From NCBI RefSeq assembly GCF_001540865.1, contig NC_033627.1, positions 13,205,153 to 13,269,152 of the forward strand: DNA of 64,000 nucleotides. Direction: 5' to 3'. Position 1 is the stretch's first letter, and every line of letters starts with the position of its first letter. This DNA comes from Ananas comosus. Lineage: Eukaryota > Streptophyta > Magnoliopsida > Poales > Bromeliaceae. Positions 11,901 through 23,400 of the stretch are shown here, one piece after another. The notes under the pieces are model-generated. The model was not told where the DNA came from. It saw only the letters and a list, made by a program, of their open reading frames with translations, and did no database searches. A program made the position numbers and the translations under genes.

Positions 11901-14900
11901 TCCCTCCCTCTCTCTCTCTCTCTCTCCCTCCCCCTCTCCCTCTCTCTCCTTTTGGACATTAAAAGAATGCTTGCGTTTTTTTTGTTTGTGCAGTGCTTCA
12001 AAGGACTGTGTCAACTGTCCTCATTCTTTTGTGAGGCACTTCTGCTGGTGGAACAAAGTGAGCCTTTCTTTTGGGTTTCTTACTGATTCAGTTACAATAA
12101 TTGGTTTTCTGATTGAGATGTAACCCTACCAGTACATATCCAATCCAATACAATGTGCATCCATGGCTCCTGAAGGCGGAAGAGCCATGGTTTTGTTGAG
12201 AGAAAGACTTCTAAAAAATATAGTGTTGAGGCGCACAAAGAGTGGGAGAGCTGCAGATCTTGCTCTTCCACCAAAAATTGTAAGTTTGTTGGTTTCTTAT
12301 TTCATCTTTTAGGAAAAAGCATTTGCTTTTACTCAGTTTTTATGCCTTCTGAATAAATCATAACAATCACTCATTTGAATGGTTTTGCTAATTTTATAGG
12401 TTACTTTGAGGCGTGATTCTCTGGATGAAAATGAACAGGAATTCTATGAAGCATTGTACACCCAAAGTCGTGTACAATTTGATTCGTGCGTTATCCCTAC
12501 CTGTGTTCATTTTTATAACATATAAAATAGAATGTTAGAATTATTCTTTATATCTGTTGGTGGTACTACTCTGGAAATTAGATGCAAAATATGTTTTAAG
12601 TAGCTAAAATGTCACATCTTGGTCAAGCAGAATTAAGATTCCTCATGTGATTCTCTAGAGAATCCTTTTTTAAACTTGTGAGACTATTGACTTTTTAGGC
12701 CTATTTTTGGTAGATTAAATGCATATTCATTACTATGTAGATGCAATGTAGTATTGCAGATCTGTACTTGACAGAAGCAATTTTCTTTAAGACTTTAAGC
12801 CATAATACTTATGGATGTGACATCCTAACTTAATGTTTTTCCAAGGACATGAAGAGATTTTGCTTTTGGTTCATACAAAGATGCTGATTTCAAAATTTTC
12901 TTAGCTGCATGAGAAGTGGAGAATGGTGCTGGTTACACCATAGATTTTGTCCATAACGAGAGTTGGAAGGATCAGAGAAGGGCAACGCTTTCTCGTCTCT
13001 CTGTATAAAAGGAACTCGGCATACATTCACGTATTTTATTCTGATAGTGGCGGGTCGCTAGAGGTGCAGCAGTATATTAGATGGGTAGGAAAAATGGTTT
13101 TACTATTCCGAAGTTTTCTTTACTGGATACTGTTGAGTAGCAGCTTTAGCAATGAGGCATCAGATATCTGAAACCATTGACAAAAGCCTGGCTTGTACAA
13201 GCCGGGAAAATTTTCTAGTGCGGTTCATTCTCATGATTGAAAATTTGAAAAGTGAACTGAATAACTTACATCCGGTAAAAGATAAGTACTCAAAGAGGAG
13301 AGTATGCCAAATTTTATGTAACTCATCTTTTAGTAATCCTCCTATGCAGAAACCATACGTTCTTTGTTCTGTCCTGAACTTGATAACAACGGATTCAAAT
13401 TGCATTGTTGAGTAGCTTTTACTTTAATTTTTTTCATTTGAAATGAATCAACTCTGTTGACATCTTAACTTCCCTTCCAGATATGTGACGGCTGGAACCT
13501 TGATGAATAACTATGCCCACATTTTTGATCTTCTTACTCGGTTGCGACAGGTGTGATGCATAAGAATGACCGTGCTTAGTTTTGGAAATATTGATGATTA
13601 TTTTGTATGCTTTAGGTTATGTTTTTCTTTTGGTTACTTTTTTTGGGGGGGATTATCATTTTTAATTTTCAGAAGTTGTCAACAGAATGCCTATTACATT
13701 AAGAGAGGGATGTTTATTTATACTGGCTAAGAAATCTCATCATCACTGTAAAGTGAACATGGTAGTAATTCTTATCTTATGATTCCAGGCAGTGGACCAT
13801 CCATACCTTGTTATCTATTCTAAAACTGCAGAACTACCTGATGGAATTAAAGATAATGATGGTATGAAAAACACTTGTGGTCTGTGTCATGATCCAGCAG
13901 AAGATATAGTGGTAAGAACATTATCATCTCCTGTTGCAAATTGCACTAAACATGTGTCTTAAAATAATGCTGATATTTAACCAGCCAAATGCTTTATTCC
14001 CAAAATCATTGTTCTTGCATCATCTTTCTCGTTCAGGTTACCTCTTGCAAGCATGCATTTTGCAAGGCTTGTTTGATAGATTATTCTGCAAGTCTGGGGA
14101 ATGCGTCATGTCCCACTTGTTTAAAACCCCTTACTGTTGACTTAACAACAAGAAATTCTGGAGAAAAGCCGTCGGTGCCAGCCATCAAGGGTTTTAAGCG
14201 CTCGGGAATTTTGAGCAGGTTAAATAATATTACGGACTTCAAGACAAGTACGAAGATTGATGCTTTGGTAAGATACTTCTTTCTCCAACCCACCTTCTTG
14301 CTTATTTTTTATTGTCTATTTTGTGTTTCTCCCATGGTAGTAAATGCATGTACTTTTTAAGAATCTGCAACTGCTCAAGAGGACGAAAAGTTGTATATTT
14401 GGTAGATTAAGCTTCCAAAGATAATTTTTCTCACCTTTTACTGAAAATAGGCCCAAGTTATATGATGCTATGCCATATACACACATTAATGACTAATGAA
14501 ACATGAGCTCTCATTTTTTTTTTTTTTTTCTGGAATAAGTTCTCTTGGTCTTTTTTCTTGATGGCAGAGAGAGGAGATAAGAAATATGGTTGAAAGTGAT
14601 GGCTCTGCAAAAGGAATTGTGTTCAGCCAGTTTACATCATTTTTGGATTTGATTAATTTCTCTCTGACAAGGGTAACCGAACTATCATTTGCCACTTTTT
14701 ATTTCATTTTCCGTACATGCTTGAACTAACGTTACATCAACTTTGCAGTCCGGCATCAAGTGCGTTCAGTTAGTGGGAAGTATGACCCTTTCCGAGAGAG
14801 AGAAAGCAATAAGGGCCTTCACTGATGACTCCGACTGCAAAATTTTTCTTATGAGCTTGAAAGCTGGTGGGGTAGCTCTTAATCTCACTGTGGCATCTCA

Positions 14901-15504
14901 TGTGAGTTATTATCTTCGTTATGTGGATCTATTCCCGATTGAGTAAAAAATGGAGTTTCTCCTAATATCTCTAGCTCCCTATTATTTTAAAGTAGTTGTA
15001 TTTATTCTGACACGTTTCATATTGTGAAATGTGAGGAACAGAGTACTGATAAACCATTGACTATGTGGATTTTTGTAGGTTTTCTTGATGGATCCATGGT
15101 GGAATCCGGCTGTCGAGAACCAAGCTCAAGATCGAATCCACCGCATTGGACAGTATAAGCCAATCAGGTGCTTAATAAAAGCTATGCATTCTCATAAACA
15201 TCCCTTCTAAGACTCTTCCCCATAGTCTTCAATAATCCTATTTGCTTCATTCAGAAGTGTGAGATTTGTAATCGAGGACACGATCGAGGAACGGATTCTG
15301 AAGTTGCAAGAGAAAAAGGAGCTTGTTTTTCAGGGGTAAGACTGAATTGCTACATACTAATGACTTTACTGTTGATTCGTAATTCCCTGCGTATTAAGGC
15401 TGATATAGCGTTTGCAATGTTTATCGTGAAGCACTGTTGGCGACTCGGCGGATGCTATGGCAAAACTGACTGCAGATGATCTGCGGTTCTTGTTCCATAC
15501 CTAA
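8962..15504 (+). CDS. RAD16: RAD16-like SNF2 helicase with RING finger (15 exons, 860 aa)
   Basis: This Swi2/Snf2 ATPase is of the Rad16/rhp16 type and would act in the nucleus in global-genome nucleotide-excision repair, with a RING that may confer ubiquitin-ligase activity (family knowledge). Exons: 8962-8992, 9088-10220, 10856-10978, 11054-11127, 11994-12057, 12133-12279, 12400-12485, 13481-13550, 13789-13911, 14037-14267, 14568-14672, 14749-14901, 15079-15167, 15255-15335, 15432-15504. All have GT/AG borders and matching phases, totalling 2583 bases with a TAA stop. An acidic, basic and Pro-rich N-terminus precedes Walker A (DEMGMGKT, about residues 157-164). A CxxC..H..C zinc-like insert lies in the helicase N lobe (CEYCGKKF..). 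The DEAH box (387-390) is split exactly by intron 2. The C3HC4 RING starts at C606 ([17 protein letters not shown]). Helicase motif VI (HRIGQ) is at about 800. No broken residue was seen. Confidence 0.93.
11902..11950 (+). repeat. (CT)n/CCCT microsatellite in RAD16 intron 4
   Basis: A pyrimidine tract of TC repeats with CCCT interruptions sits about 45-90 bases before the intron 4 acceptor at 11993. It may serve as an extended polypyrimidine tract. Confidence 0.8.
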
Positions 15505-16245
15505 TCAGTTTAGTTGGAACACAAAAGAAAAATGGAAGAAACTAACAAGAAAGCTTCTTTTTGAATATAAATGTGATTTGAAAATGGTAATGCAACTATC
15601 CATGAATTTTCATTGTTCAACTAATGTCGGCCTAAAATGCTTATATTTCTAGGCCAAAATGTTTTGTCGATCACTTAGTATGGTGTAACCAGGGTAGGGT
15701 ATGAATGATAAATCCTTCTATTCAAGGCTTACCCTTTTGCCGTGTCTCTTTGTCAGAAACTGTACATAAAACAGTTACTTTTAACTTTTTGGTTTCCTGA
15801 AAATTGTCTCTGGAGATCTCTTTGATACTCTTTAATCGTCAAAAGTAGTCAATAAATCTCTTTTCAGCATATTGCCGGTTCTTGAATTATATCACTTCAT
15901 TATTTATTTATACATAAAAAAAGAGACAGTAAATAGCTGATTTGCATCGATCATATCTCGCAAAATTGGCTAAAAGTTTGATGGTTCTTATTCAAGGCTT
16001 TAAGTTTGAAGTTTAATTATTTTGCCTTCTTAGTCGAGTTTATTTTTTAAAAAGTAAAATAAATAAACTAGTCGACTAATTGAAAACCATCCACCTAACC
16101 GATAATAGGAGAGCAGTGGACTCACCAGTCAACGTGTTCACATCACATATTCTCCAACAATTATCTTTGTTGAAACTTCTTTTTACCTTTTTTCCCTCTG
16201 TTTTTGGGGATCATGACTGCAGGCTCCTTACCCAACCTCATCCTA
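15505..16245. other. 3' flank of the RAD16-like gene
   Basis: No gene is seen. The first few hundred bases are probably the 3' UTR and terminator of the RAD16-like gene. The rest is AT-rich spacer up to the SINE. Confidence 0.5.
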
Positions 16246-16255
16246 ACCACTAACC

Positions 16256-16416
16256 CTTTTTTTTTTTTTGAGAGAGGGAAAGGTAACATACTATCTGTTT
16301 TGTTTATTTCATTTAGAAATAAACTTAGCTGGAAATGTGAATTAAATAGGATTCAAACTTGGATCTCGGATACCACCCATCAAGCTTTTTTGCCACTTGT
16401 GCTAGGAACGGTCGGT
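16256..16416 (-). mobile_element. SINE copy c (minus strand) with 10-bp target-site duplication
   Basis: Read on the minus strand, the tRNA-like head begins at 16416 (ACCGTTCCTAGCACAAGTGG). The B-box-like GATCCAAGTTTGAATCC follows, then the body with a GTTTATTTC/GAAATAAAC-type stem, then CTCTCTC and the poly(A) (T-run at 16256-16268). The perfect direct repeat ACCACTAACC flanks it at 16246-16255 and 16417-16426, proving retroposition. Confidence 0.85.
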
Positions 16417-16531
16417 ACCACTAACCTATTATTATGCGAGAAGGCTGAAGGCTCGAGCTTTGTAACTATGCACGTGCAGAACTCAAACTACTGCAAACCA
16501 ATAATTCCTAAGGATAAGAAGCACTGTTGAA

Positions 16532-17347
16532 CCACTGTTCAAATGTGGTACTTCCTACACGCTCGGAGTCGGAAGAATCATCAGAATATGGTCAGACATT
16601 TGGATAGGAGAAACCACTTTGAGAACCCTGTTCCCGACTATCTTTGATAGAGTACGGAATAAAGAGGTTACAGTCTCTCAATGTTGGTACCGCAATGGCT
16701 GGAGATGGCGTTTCATCTGCAATGGTTTTACATCGTCCCTATCAGCAGAGAATCGCAGACTGTTGGCGTCGCTTAAGGCCCTACTTCAACCCTTCAGCCC
16801 TATTAATTCGCCGGATTCGGTTAACTGGCGCTGGACATCGAATCAAATATTCACCGTAAAATCCACTTATATGTTTCTCACTGATGCTGGGCAGAGAGAC
16901 CCGACGAGTGCCTTCATCTGGGCATTGAAAACCCCTGCTAAAATTAAAGTGTTTATTTGGCTACTTCTACGCAAAAGAATTCTTACGGCCGATAGACTGC
17001 TTGCTCGAGGTCAATGGGTGGAGCAAAACTGTGTGTTCTGTGCTCTTAGCGCGGAAAGCTGTGATCACCTCTTATGCAACTGCGTTTTTTTCAGATACCT
17101 TATCCTATGTGCGGACAGTTCGGCAGTCCTCACGGAACTCCCCGATGACGTCCGGGTTCTCTGGTCTACGGTTTCTAATATTCGCGATGTTTCAAATAGA
17201 ACTACAGGTCTAACAGTTTTAGCGGCAGTCTGGTGGGTCGTCTGGACAGAGAGGAATCATATTATCTGCCGAGATAAATTTTCCAACCCCTCTCGGGCGG
17301 TTGAGCGCGTCAATCTACTGCTGGCCTCTTGGAATGATTTTCTTTGA
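16532..17347 (+). pseudogene. LINE ORF2 C-terminus with zf-RVT domain
   Basis: The frame is open from the truncation point to TGA at 17345-17347. It encodes the end of a plant LINE reverse transcriptase polyprotein: the region before the zinc domain (IWSDIWIGETTLRTLFP), then a zf-RVT module (WALKTPAKIKVFIWLLLRKR..CVFC..CDHLLCNC), then the usual WTERN motif near the end. The endonuclease and RT domains are absent, so it cannot move by itself. The lack of internal stops suggests a fairly young insertion. Confidence 0.85.
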
Positions 17348-17533
17348 CCACCTGACCTCCCTTGCTTTTTATTTATTATTATTATTTTTTTTTCCTTTCT
17401 CTGCTTGTCTCTTTTCGATGTATCCTTTTTTGTAAGGAAGCCCCGGCTGCTTTCATCCTGTATGCTTAGTTCATCTTGCCTAATGAATGAAGCAGGTAGC
17501 TTGCTACCTTTTTCTCAAAAAAAAAAAAAAAAA
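16532..17533 (+). mobile_element. 5'-truncated LINE with 13-bp target-site duplication
   Basis: This non-LTR retrotransposon fragment has a coding 5' part, a roughly 170-base 3' UTR and a poly(A) tail (about 17517-17533). The direct repeat AAGCACTGTTGAA flanks it at 16519-16531 and 17534-17546, so both ends are defined and the element arrived by target-primed reverse transcription with 5' truncation. The last 40 bases before the poly(A) contain the palindrome GGTAGCTTGCTACC followed by TTTTTCTC. This closely resembles the 3' tail of the SINE family in this window. Confidence 0.9.
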
Positions 17534-17546
17534 AGCACTGTTGAAA

Positions 17547-18283
17547 TTGAAGGCCCAAGACATTGAGACAAACCCATGAAGAGCGTGTTTCCACGCCTCT
17601 TTCTATCTTTCACAATTTACGAGTCATCATCGTCATCCAGCCGTGACAAAACAAATTGCAGCTGTTCCCTGTTCACACACATTTGTTGTCCTAGCTAGGT
17701 GATGCAAAGCTAAATTTTGAGATGCAACACCACCCGAGTTACAGAAATAATGCTAGCTAGCAGGGAATTAATTGGGATCGAGCATTAGATGATTGTATAT
17801 TGGATTATATATATTCCTTCTCCAGCCTATATTTGATTTCTCTTAGCACTTGTTTGGCTTAGCTAACACTTGAAATTAACAACTCTATTCCGTTGAAAAA
17901 ACCGCTGAAATTCGAGAAAAAGCACATTAATTACACTATCTTATGTGAGCGTATAGTAAGTACAACATAAACCTTTATATCCGAGAATGTGTTCAAATGT
18001 ATTTAAAGTTGTATTTCGAGATGGATTATGCATGAGAGCATGCTCATATGTGTATGAATAGCATTGCTCTATTCAAAAACCTATCAATTCCTTTCCATGT
18101 TTACCATTAATTATAATTAGACGAATATGATCACACTATATATGCGTAGATGTCCATTTCCATTGGCTTATTCCTTCTAAGTAGCTTTTGGATTTCCCCA
18201 AAAGCACTAGTATAAGATATGAGACGAACAACAGGTTCCACTTCTCCATCAAAAGCATTACGTACACAGCTGTCCAAAAAGAA
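17547..18283. other. Spacer upstream of the GDSL gene
   Basis: No gene or clear repeat was recognised here. The stretch is AT-rich single-copy-looking sequence between the LINE and the MITE at 18284. Confidence 0.4.
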
Positions 18284-18474
18284 GGAAAAATTTTAGAATG
18301 CAACGGGTATATTGGTTACGTGGTGTAACAAGCCAATCAAATATCTCTTTTTAGAGATATATCTTCCATCATGATTATAACAAATATTTTTATTGTACTT
18401 TTGTTTGAAAAGAAAAATTGTGATTGACTTGTTATTGATGACGTGGTGCAAGTGTGGCAGTGTAGAATTCCTCC
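18284..18474. mobile_element. MITE, about 191 bp, copy 1
   Basis: Degenerate terminal inverted repeats are visible: GGAAAAATTTTAGAATGCAAC at the left, matching the reverse complement of the right end (GGAGGAATTCTACACTGCC). An inner inverted pair (GTAACAAGCCAATCA and TGATTGACTTGTTA) is also present. A second copy of the same length lies at 31225-31416. No coding capacity. Confidence 0.7.
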
Positions 18475-18902
18475 CAAAAAAAGCGACTCTCCTACAAATT
18501 GATGTCCTTTTCTTTCCATGTACACTGAGTGGGATTCTTCTTATCCTACTTCTTCTCCACTCTTCTTTTGAAGTAATGCTTGATATTTATTATTATTAGA
18601 AGTGTGAAAGAGTATGAAAGGAGGCAACGTTTGGACCCACCCAGATGCCGCGTTTATATTATTCGCCGTAGCATGTCCACTACTCAGATCCTCAGGTGTG
18701 TACGTACAATATTAATTAAACTATAGAAACTATTGCACGCATCCGGTGCACCGTGTAACGCACTCCTAAAACTCCATTATGGAGACCAAAAATTGAAAAA
18801 AAAAATTATACATTAATTAGATGTAATTAATCTTTGATATTCAAAAGACCTATATATGTACATGCATGACTATTTTACAAATTCTTTCTAAAATGTAGAT
18901 TA

Positions 18903-19030
18903 TAAATATTTAAATGTTCTGATTTCTTATACTTATAAAAGTTGTAGATTGTATTTATCGAATTGTAAATATTTTAAATGCTCTGATTTTTTATACTTAT
19001 AAAAGTTGTAGATTGTATTTATCGAATTGT
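18903..19030. repeat. Tandem duplication, two 64-bp units
   Basis: Two adjacent, nearly identical units (about 18903-18966 and 18967-19030) both end in TTTATCGAATTGT. They lie about 260-390 bases upstream of the GDSL start codon, in the probable promoter. Confidence 0.8.
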
Positions 19031-19231
19031 GTATTAATGACGGCCATCATTTACTATATATGTTTGGTGCATAAGATGGACAGATACATAAGGACCAGGT
19101 GCATGCAATTAATAATTTCTCGTTTCTCCCTCTAGACCACACTTTCTCTCTCTACTCATTCTTTAAATCCAGGAGAAGTCCACCGCAGCTACCACAGTGA
19201 ATGTGTGTGTGGGAGATTGAGAATCTCATTC

Positions 19232-19232
<1 letters not shown>

Positions 19233-19278
<46 letters not shown>

Positions 19279-19287
19279 TCTCTCTCT
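19233..19287 (+). repeat. (CT)n(CA)n microsatellite in the GDSL 5' leader
   Basis: A long CT-repeat tract, then CACACACA, then CTCTCTCT ends two bases before the start codon at 19290. CT-rich leaders are common in plant 5' UTRs. Its length is likely polymorphic. Confidence 0.85.
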
Positions 19288-19289
19288 TA

Positions 19290-20402
19290 ATGGCTTCTAA
19301 GTTAACTTGTAGTTGTTTGGTGTTACTTGTTTTAGTATGCATGGGGTGTGGTATTTGTTGCTATGGTGAGGGGATGGTCCCAGCAGTGTATGTCTTTGGA
19401 GACTCACTAGCAGATGTAGGCAACAACAACCATTTGGATCTCTCCATAATAAAAGCCGATTTCCCGCACAACGGCGTCGACTACCCCGGCCGCAAAGCCA
19501 CCGGACGGTTCGGCAATGGCAAGAACTCCGCTGACTTCCTCGGTACAGAACTTCTATATGATCTTCTTCTTCTTCTTCTTCTTCTTTCTTTTTTTTGCTA
19601 GTTTTAGTTCATGAAATATACCAAGATATAGATATTTTTCTCTAAGCACATAATCTTGTGTATTGAACTAATTGAATCGTAAACACATATATATATGCAT
19701 CAAAATGATTAGATTTAGTGAATTGATCGTCGATCTACATGCTTCAATTTACATAGTAGGGAAATAAATGATACATGAAAACGTTGACTTCTCTCATCTG
19801 AGGTCAAACAGCCCTATGTATGGGAGAGGCTGCAGGTCATTAATTCTACTCTTTTGGGGGTCAGAACTAATTGAGAAGCAGAGAGAGGACTCCTCTATTG
19901 AAAGCAAAGGGAGAGGATGCTAGCTACAGTGGAGGATGCAGGGATTGAATTGTACATATATGTGTGTTTGCAAACAAGAAAAAACTAAAGGTTTTTTTTG
20001 GATCCGTACCAGTGATTCAAATATATATGATCCAAATTAAACTAATTATATCGACAATCTATGATGATATTAAATAATTGAGTAAAGCTATACTTACTAA
20101 CAGTTTCTACGTAAATCATCAACATGCATACGTGGCCATCGTTAATTGGGAAAAAGGTATAAATATATATATATAGAGAGAGAGAGTCGGGATATAATAT
20201 TATTAATAGTACCAAATACTTGTTGTTACCAAGTTTTTCACTATTAGATCTATTCATTTTACCATTTTTACCTCTTAAACCATATTATTCCACCAACTAC
20301 TCGATCACTAAACTCTAGAACACTGTTATTATCCTAACTGCACTTCTCTTCGTCTAAGGACCGAAATCTAATAGCATCAATGATTTGGTACTATTAATAT
20401 TA

Positions 20403-20446
<44 letters not shown>

Positions 20447-23400
20447 NAACCCCTTTCTTACCGCACAGCATCTCATGCCAATAGAATGGTTGCGGCTCCC
20501 TAATGCAACTGACCCCCGTATCCGGGTGCATCAATCAACACTAAAGAGACGCCCACACCCTACAACGGTGGAAGGCCACTAATGGGTTCATAACACCATT
20601 AACTTAATATTTTATTTAGGGAGATTAGTTGTCTCATCAGTTTTAATTTATTATTAATTTACATCTCATGCAAACCATCGTATCACATGCATACATATAT
20701 CGCATATATAAAAAAAAAATAACCACCGGTGATGATCATGGATTTTATCTTGATTCGCGCCTGAGCCACTAGGCCGGAATTGGGTCATAAGGGTATTACA
20801 CACAAGAAAACCTTTTCTTATTCTGCGTCTCGATCGGATTTGAGTTGATCAACTCTTGTCTTCTCCCTTGATCAGCATCTGGTCCAAACTTGATCCGCAT
20901 CGCATCAACTCTTGAATACAACGAATCCCTCTGGAACCTAAACTACCCTTTTGCCTTCTTAATTTTACAACAATAACTTTACAACCCATAAAATTAATAA
21001 GACACGCAGGTCTCCAAATTACATAATTTAATTGGCACGCGCAGGCACCAAAAAAAAATATAATCTAATACTGGATCCTTATTAAATTACAAAAATTCAC
21101 ATCATCACATGATACATGCACATCACAAGGTCGCTATCCATGATCATCACCTCATGTACATCACATGCATATAATAACAAATTCTCTAATTCGAATTCTA
21201 ATTAATTGGGTTTCGGATTAATTTAAAATAAATCTTTATTTATTTCAAGAATCGCAATTTTCGTAAAATTATTACAAAAGATCTAATACATCTCATGTAT
21301 TAAATTTTAAAATTTAAAAACTAATTTAAATTGCGATTCACGATGCAACCGCATGACATAGCAGCATCCTAGCCATGTCGCACACGAGCACCGCATGAAA
21401 TACGTACTCGGATGGCGCGCGCGGATCTTGCAACATGTGCGCGTCGTTCATGCAACTACACCACACATCACATGCAATCACATGCCCAACTAATTAATTA
21501 GTGATGCCATACTCTAATTCGTCATGCATGGCCACCGTAGTTAATTAGATGAGTGTAAAGCATTAAATTTACACGTGCATGCATGGCATCGAGATGACTA
21601 AGTAATGCATAGGCTACTTACGTACGGTTGCATGCAATCTTTCCAACCGTCTCGCCCGCTTGCCGAATGCTACGGCCGTGTCAATGGTGCATCGTGCATT
21701 GGTTTTAATTAACGTTTCGAAATAATCAAAATTGTTCAAAAAAAAAACCTCATTATCTTGATTTCGATCATTCCGAAAAACCCAATTAATATCGAAAGAG
21801 AGATTAGATCTAAAACAAACGACGAGGGTGGCTCTGATACCACTGTAAGAAAATCATGTGTACGCAGCGGAAGAAAATAACACAATTAAATAAATAATAA
21901 AAATTAAGTACAAATATATGTCCCATAAAAATAAAATGCGTGAGATTAAATGCAATCTAAGACATAGAAAGGAGTTCGAAAGTTTCGGATGACACCCCCC
22001 ACCTTTAATCGATGTAGAGGCTTGGAAAATCCTTCTCGGCGAGCTCTACGAAAAGGCTTTAGCCTTCCTCGCCCGAATCAACACTAGCCCGGCCCGATTT
22101 TGCCGAGAACTTCACGTCGGTTCGCCGAATGCCGAAATCGACTTCGCCCCCACGTTTTGTGACCTAACAATAGGGCTTCCAAGGCTTCAAATGAGACCAA
22201 TCTCATACTTTTACAAAAACCCCATTTTGGAGCCCTAGGTTTGCACCTATAGCAAACCACCCAATAAATCCCTAGATTCTTGGGATTGATCTATTTAGAA
22301 GCTAGCTTATGGTTCATTTGACCCAATCCAAGGCATAAAATCCAAAAACCCTAAGTTTACAAAGCTAGGATTTAGTAGCTTACCTCAAGAGCTACACCAA
22401 TGGGAAGAGGAGAGGGAGATGGAGGTGCTCAAAGCCTTCCTCTTGATCTCCTTCTTCTTATCCTACCTTATCTTCCTTTTCTTTTCCTTCCTCTCCTTCT
22501 TGTTCTTCTTCTCCTTCTTTCCTTTCTAGAGAGAGAGAGAGGGAGCAAGAGAGAAATGAGAGTAAGGGAGAGTGGAATGAGAGAGTGTAAAGGAGAGAGA
22601 GGGCTCAGCCCACTCAAATAAAAGCCATTTTGCATAAAAGCCCCTCAACTTTCCCCCCTGTGCACTGCCCTCACTGGGCAGTTTTCGCGCGGAGGGACCG
22701 GTCTCCCCGACTTAGGACCGGTCCCCTAGAGCTTCCCTCGGGCGCACGCGTTCGGGAACCGGTCTCTCCCCAGGAGATCGGTCCTCGGGAGACCGGTCCT
22801 CACCTGAGAGACCGGTCCCCGAGAGCTCGATTTTCAGGACTTAGCCAATTTTTGGCATCTCTCGCTGGGACCACGTTCGGGAACCGGTCCCCCCCCCCCC
22901 TACGAGGGACCGGTTGCATCATGCAACCCCGCTACAACTAGCCAGTGGAACCGGTCTCTCACCTGCAGAGACCGGTCCCCGAGAGCAACATCAGCCCAAT
23001 GATGCAATTTGCCTCATTTGCTCTCGCGGACTCAACTCCAAAGCACTTTTTGTGTTTCGGACATTTCCAACTCCCACAAAGGGTACACTCTCGACAATTA
23101 GTCGTTCCTGGATGAAGTACAATCCTCGAATTTCGAGAATTCACTTTCTTACAATATGCTCAATGCATGCAATGCACCACTTTACATCATGCAGAAACAC
23201 ATAACTGCATTAACTAAACCATACCTGCCATGACGCCGTCAGCAGCAGGTCCCTCAAGCTGGGTCGTGTGTCCATAGCCACTTGGCGCCCGCCGCGGACC
23301 CCTCTGTTGCATCACTGTCATCACTCGCTCTCCCGACCGTGCCGCAGGTGGCACACCCGCCGGCTGTCCCGGAGAGAAAAAAGCCGTCACCAACGCCAAG

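Noticed and set aside
12947..13171. 74-codon frame in RAD16 intron 7 as a possible exon
   Set aside because: Exons 7 and 8 join in phase without it and no homology was recognised.
13195..13221. AAGCCG...CGGTTC pairing as a group II intron domain V
   Set aside because: The element is 27 rather than 34 bases, lacks the bulge and tetraloop pattern, and sits within a GT-AG nuclear intron.
16204..16530. Open frame of 108 codons before the LINE
   Set aside because: It runs through a minus-strand SINE and its target duplication and has no domain; chance frame.
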